NCBI RefSeq assembly: GCF_001649575.2
Contig: NC_051433.1
Coordinates: 15,877,874 to 15,941,873, forward strand
Direction of reading: 5' to 3'
Source of the DNA: Kryptolebias marmoratus
Taxonomy: Eukaryota; Chordata; Actinopteri; Cyprinodontiformes; Rivulidae
Length of the DNA: 64,000 nucleotides
Below, in pieces: positions 60,656 to 64,000 of the stretch. The position numbers were made by a program, and so were the translations under genes. The notes beneath the pieces were generated by a model that ran no database searches, was not told the DNA's origin, and was given only the letters and a program-made list of their open reading frames with translations. How positions within the stretch are numbered: the stretch's first letter is position 1; every line of letters begins with the position of its first letter.

Positions 60656-61910
60656 GTCTGAAAATCATCACACTCTGGGACGCAAAGAGAAAACATTGGG
60701 TTTACTTCGACTAACATGAACTCTCTCTGAAGTCTCATTTTGTGGCCTGAGGAGTAAAAAGTCGACTTGTGTCCTTTATGATCAGCAGTGATTAAAGTAT
60801 CTTTAAACAGAGGAGTGTTGTTAGTTCTTCTTAGCATTTAACGTACATTACAATCATCAGGTGTAATTTAAACAGACAAAAACAACCTTCGGGGTTTGCT
60901 TTCACCGGTGACACACCTCACTATAAACCAGAACAGTTCCCTCCTTAAAAGACCGTTCATAATATTGACCACAAGATGATCTCCACTGTTTCCTGACAAC
61001 AAGACGATTAGATCCCGAGGCCAAACCCTTGCTACGAACACTTTGTGGTTTTCCATTCTCATTTATTCCCACATTCCAGAGACAAGTAAAGGCCTTGGCA
61101 CAGATTTGACACCACCAACAGGGATAAACCTGAGTCCAGAACTGTGACAATCCTGTGACAGTCAGATTTTTCCCCTCAGGTGTTCTTCATCCTGCAGAAA
61201 CTGGGACATTCCTGAATACTGTCCCATAAAAAAAAGGAGTAAACCATAAAAAACTAAAAGGACAGACTTTCCCCTGCTGTAATTCTGAAATTCTAAACAG
61301 CAATATAAGAACTCAGAATGCTACTACATGATCTGTCTTCTAACATAAGCTTAGTATTTCAGCCTGAAATTAGGTAGTTTAATAGCAGCCATAACAGACT
61401 CCAAACACCCAGCGTGTCATCCTTTCTCTGAACAGTACATTCAGTCTAATGTTACCACAAATGTGACATATGTCAGTGTTGCTTTTTAACTGATGGATAA
61501 CTACAACACGTTGTTTATTATTAGCAGAGCGCTTTCTCTCAACTAATGAGTATTGAATGTGTCAGCTGTGTTTTACGACAGCTTCTGAAACTGAAAATGC
61601 TATCTTTTCTTCCCTATATAGGACGATGAATGAAAACTAAAAACTAGTTCATGTCGAAGGTGAGGGCTATGACGTTAAACGCGACTAAACACGAGAGTTT
61701 CACTGGTTTTGTGTCTCGAAAAAAAGCAAGTTAATACCCGTGTTGTTGTTGTTTTATTTGCATTAGCGGCGCGGTAGCTCGTTCAGGTCTCAAATTTACG
61801 AGCCTTCCTCAAACGCAGCCTCGTAAAGTACACGCTGGACTCTTGTTGGCCGGTTAGCTGTTTTCAGAGCGGCTAAACGTCGCCTAAACGTTCATATAAC
61901 TCGGGTTTAC

Positions 61911-62060
61911 CTCACACTGTTCAAAGTCTCTGTGTCTTATTTTGATCCCTTACTGTTTGATAACTGGTATCGCGTCGTCCTCTGGGTTTTCTTCCTATTT
62001 TAAGGAGGTGAAGTCTCTCACTTTGGGTCCAACCTTCGCTCCCGGAAGTCCCGCCTCCTC
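61911..62060 (-). other. spryd3: spryd3 non-coding first exon and promoter region (approximate)
   Basis: A donor gtgtgag/gtaaac at 61,911 would join to the acceptor before the ATG. It places TGA in frame immediately upstream, fixing the start. The upstream limit is not determined; the region is GC-richer than its flanks. Confidence 0.5.
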
Positions 62061-62169
62061 GACCAATCAAAACCGAGGAATCTTTAACCTTTTCAGTGCC
62101 GTTGACTGCAGTGATAGGCTTGTTGTGATTATCGCCCGCCGCCAAAGGGAAAGGACAATGTTTTCGCCC

Positions 62170-63060
62170 TTAAAACATAAAAAAACCCACACAAAACTGG
62201 CTATAACAAAGTTGTTTTTTTTTTTTTTTTTACATATATTAAGGTTTGGTGTGGTAGTAGCTGAGACTAAGCCCCAACACGTATTTTGGGCGCCAACAGA
62301 ATGTCCAAGATGGAGTTGTTTTAAATGTTACCCATAACTATTTAAAGTCACGTCTGTTAGCAAAATATCTCATAAACTACTGGGCGTATTTTTATGAAAC
62401 TTTCAGGAAATAATCATTGGATCTACATCTACAACTGATTAACATTTAGAGTCAACCCAATTTATGGCAGCCGCCAAAGCCAACTGATCTTAGAAAACAC
62501 AAAAATGTCTCTGCTTCAGTCCGTTTTACAGATATTTTTCTAAATTCTTATGTGGTTGCAGCTTAGAGTTAATAGCAACACATATTACAAGTGCTGCTTA
62601 CTGTGTGAGATCTTTGCTTAAAACTTTAGCATTAACTGTTGGAGTCAACTCTGTTTGTCTGTTAGCAAAATATCTCATGAACCACTGAACTGATTTAAAT
62701 GAAACTCTCGGGAAGTAATCAGTGGATGTACATTTACGATCTATGAACTTTTGGAGTCAGTCCAATTTAAGATGATCGTCACAGCTAATCAACATTACCC
62801 ATCACAAAAATGGCTACACCTCAGTCTGTTTATCAGATAGTGAGCTAAACTTTCATGTGGTAGTAAATGACACATCTGAGCTTGACATTTCACAATAACA
62901 CACATGACTGGACATAACATTATTTTTGAGGTTTGACCAACTTTGTCATTTCTCAATAAAAGGTGATCTTTGTTTATAACTCTGGCATGAAAGATGGTGG
63001 GTGATATGCATCCCTTCAGGGACTGTTAGCCCTTCAATTTAATTTTATTTTGCTTTGCAC
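62170..63060. repeat. Dispersed repeat family R2, three consecutive units
   Basis: Three units in a row, marked by tttggtgtggtagtagctga near 62.25 kb, aaaatatctcataaactact near 62.37 kb and aaaatatctcatgaaccact near 62.67 kb. The run ends with gggtgatatgcatcccttca. The unit length is about 300 bp. Confidence 0.7.
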
Positions 63061-63571
63061 TCTCTAAATTTTAGCCTCTTATTTTATAAGACACATACAT
63101 ATCTGTCTACACTGTAAGAAGCCTAACATTTAGGGACTATAATATAAAACAAAGTCCCCTGATGTGGGTGTTTTTACCACAAGATGTGGGTGTTTTCACC
63201 ACATATCAATGGCCACTGTTCGAGTTCAGTGATGCTGTCTTCTAATTTCACGTGAATGTGACTCACAGACTGGAATTTACAGGCAGGGACTTTTTACCAT
63301 GATTGTTACTGTGTTAGTCACTCAGCCCTCCGTGGCACTCCTTATAGCTTCAATCATTTCCTCTGAAACTTAAACTCCACTTTGAAATGCTCCCTCAGAG
63401 AATAATGTTTATTTAGAGGCTGCCGTTCCTCAAAAACCAGAGAGTAGGGTGTTGAAGAGAAACTATCCTAATATTGTTGTGATGACCTCATGAGATCACC
63501 TTGTTGACGTCCAGCATTGGTTTTTTTTTATAGCAGTATTTAGGTGTCACATCAAAAGTGACAATATTATA

Positions 63572-63960
63572 AGTACAACATTGTGCGAAGGTCTTGAGTC
63601 ATTTCTGAACTTTTAATGCACTCTCAGTTACTGTTTGTCTGCTGTTTTTTTCTTTCCTTTCTCAGGCTTGATGTTTCTTCTTCTGCCCTCCACCTGTCCG
63701 CTCTCCTCATGTTTTTAAGCTCACACTGTCCAATAGGCTGTCCAGGTCAGGTACAAGAACTGGACAGACCGTGAACGAGGGGGAAGGCAGAAAAAACAAG
63801 CCAAAGTTCAGAGAAAAACTTTGAAAGACCTTCAGAGAGTCTGAAGAGGAGTGGATGAAGATCACCTAAAAGATGATAAGTGCAGCTGCTTGGAATCAAA
63901 GTACAGCACAGTAAATAAACCCATGATGAGATTTATAGATATGAAACTTTTTTTTTTTTT
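63572..63960. repeat. Decayed Tc1-type non-autonomous element
   Basis: The left end tacaacattgtgcgaaggtc resembles TACAGTACTGTGCAA. The right part, gctgcttggaatcaaagtac then agcacagtaaataaa, matches the copy ending near 35.40 kb. Confidence 0.4.
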
Positions 63961-64000
63961 TACTTTTGAAGGTTTTATAATGCATTACGTCTTGGCCCTC

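Larger units (their letters stand above)
62060..64000. other. Intergenic DNA at the right edge
   Basis: Mostly R2 repeat units (62.17-63.06 kb) and a decayed Tc1-type miniature element (63.57-63.96 kb). No gene is supported. Confidence 0.6.

Overview
The window looks like vertebrate nuclear DNA, most likely from a teleost fish. Genes are split into short exons by AT-rich introns full of fish-type repeats: Tc1/mariner-like elements, hAT miniature elements, a Penelope-like retroelement and L2-like LINE ends. One assembly gap of 728 N lies at 31,511-32,238. I could run no database search. Gene names rest on recognising the encoded proteins and on exon joins that I checked base by base for reading frame.

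Layout. (1) A tRNA-Asp(GTC) on the minus strand at 224-295. (2) A minus-strand C2H2 zinc-finger gene, orthologous to ZNF740, running from a CpG-rich 5' region near 22.4-23.0 kb to a poly(A) signal near 1.24 kb. (3) A divergently transcribed plus-strand lima1 (EPLIN, actin-binding LIM protein) from about 27.1 to 44.95 kb. (4) A convergent minus-strand spryd3 (two SPRY domains) from about 62.0 to 47.9 kb. The order is head-to-head for znf740/lima1 and tail-to-tail for lima1/spryd3. All three human orthologues map to 12q13, so this is a shuffled piece of a conserved block. The genes share no pathway that the sequence would show.

The remarkable part is znf740. The human protein has three fingers. 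Here, between the exon for finger 1 and the exon for finger 2, lie 14 extra cassette exons (18,652 down to 4,921). Each is exactly 84 nt, each encodes one complete 28-residue finger repeat, and each has phase 1 at both ends. Any subset can therefore be included or skipped without breaking the frame, giving proteins with 3 to 17 fingers. The DNA-contacting helix residues are almost invariant (Q at -1, Y at 2, H at 3, R at 6). The array therefore does not diversify specificity as KRAB-type arrays do. It looks like a length-variable, homotypic reader of G-rich or GGA-type DNA. Three cassettes encode identical finger proteins with only synonymous differences, which points to purifying selection. 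Three tandem copies of a two-exon block show how the array grew. A shared element just inside the donor side of many cassette introns suggests coordinated splicing.

The other two genes are conventional, except for a GC-AG intron in spryd3. The remaining sequence is introns, intergenic DNA and decayed transposons.
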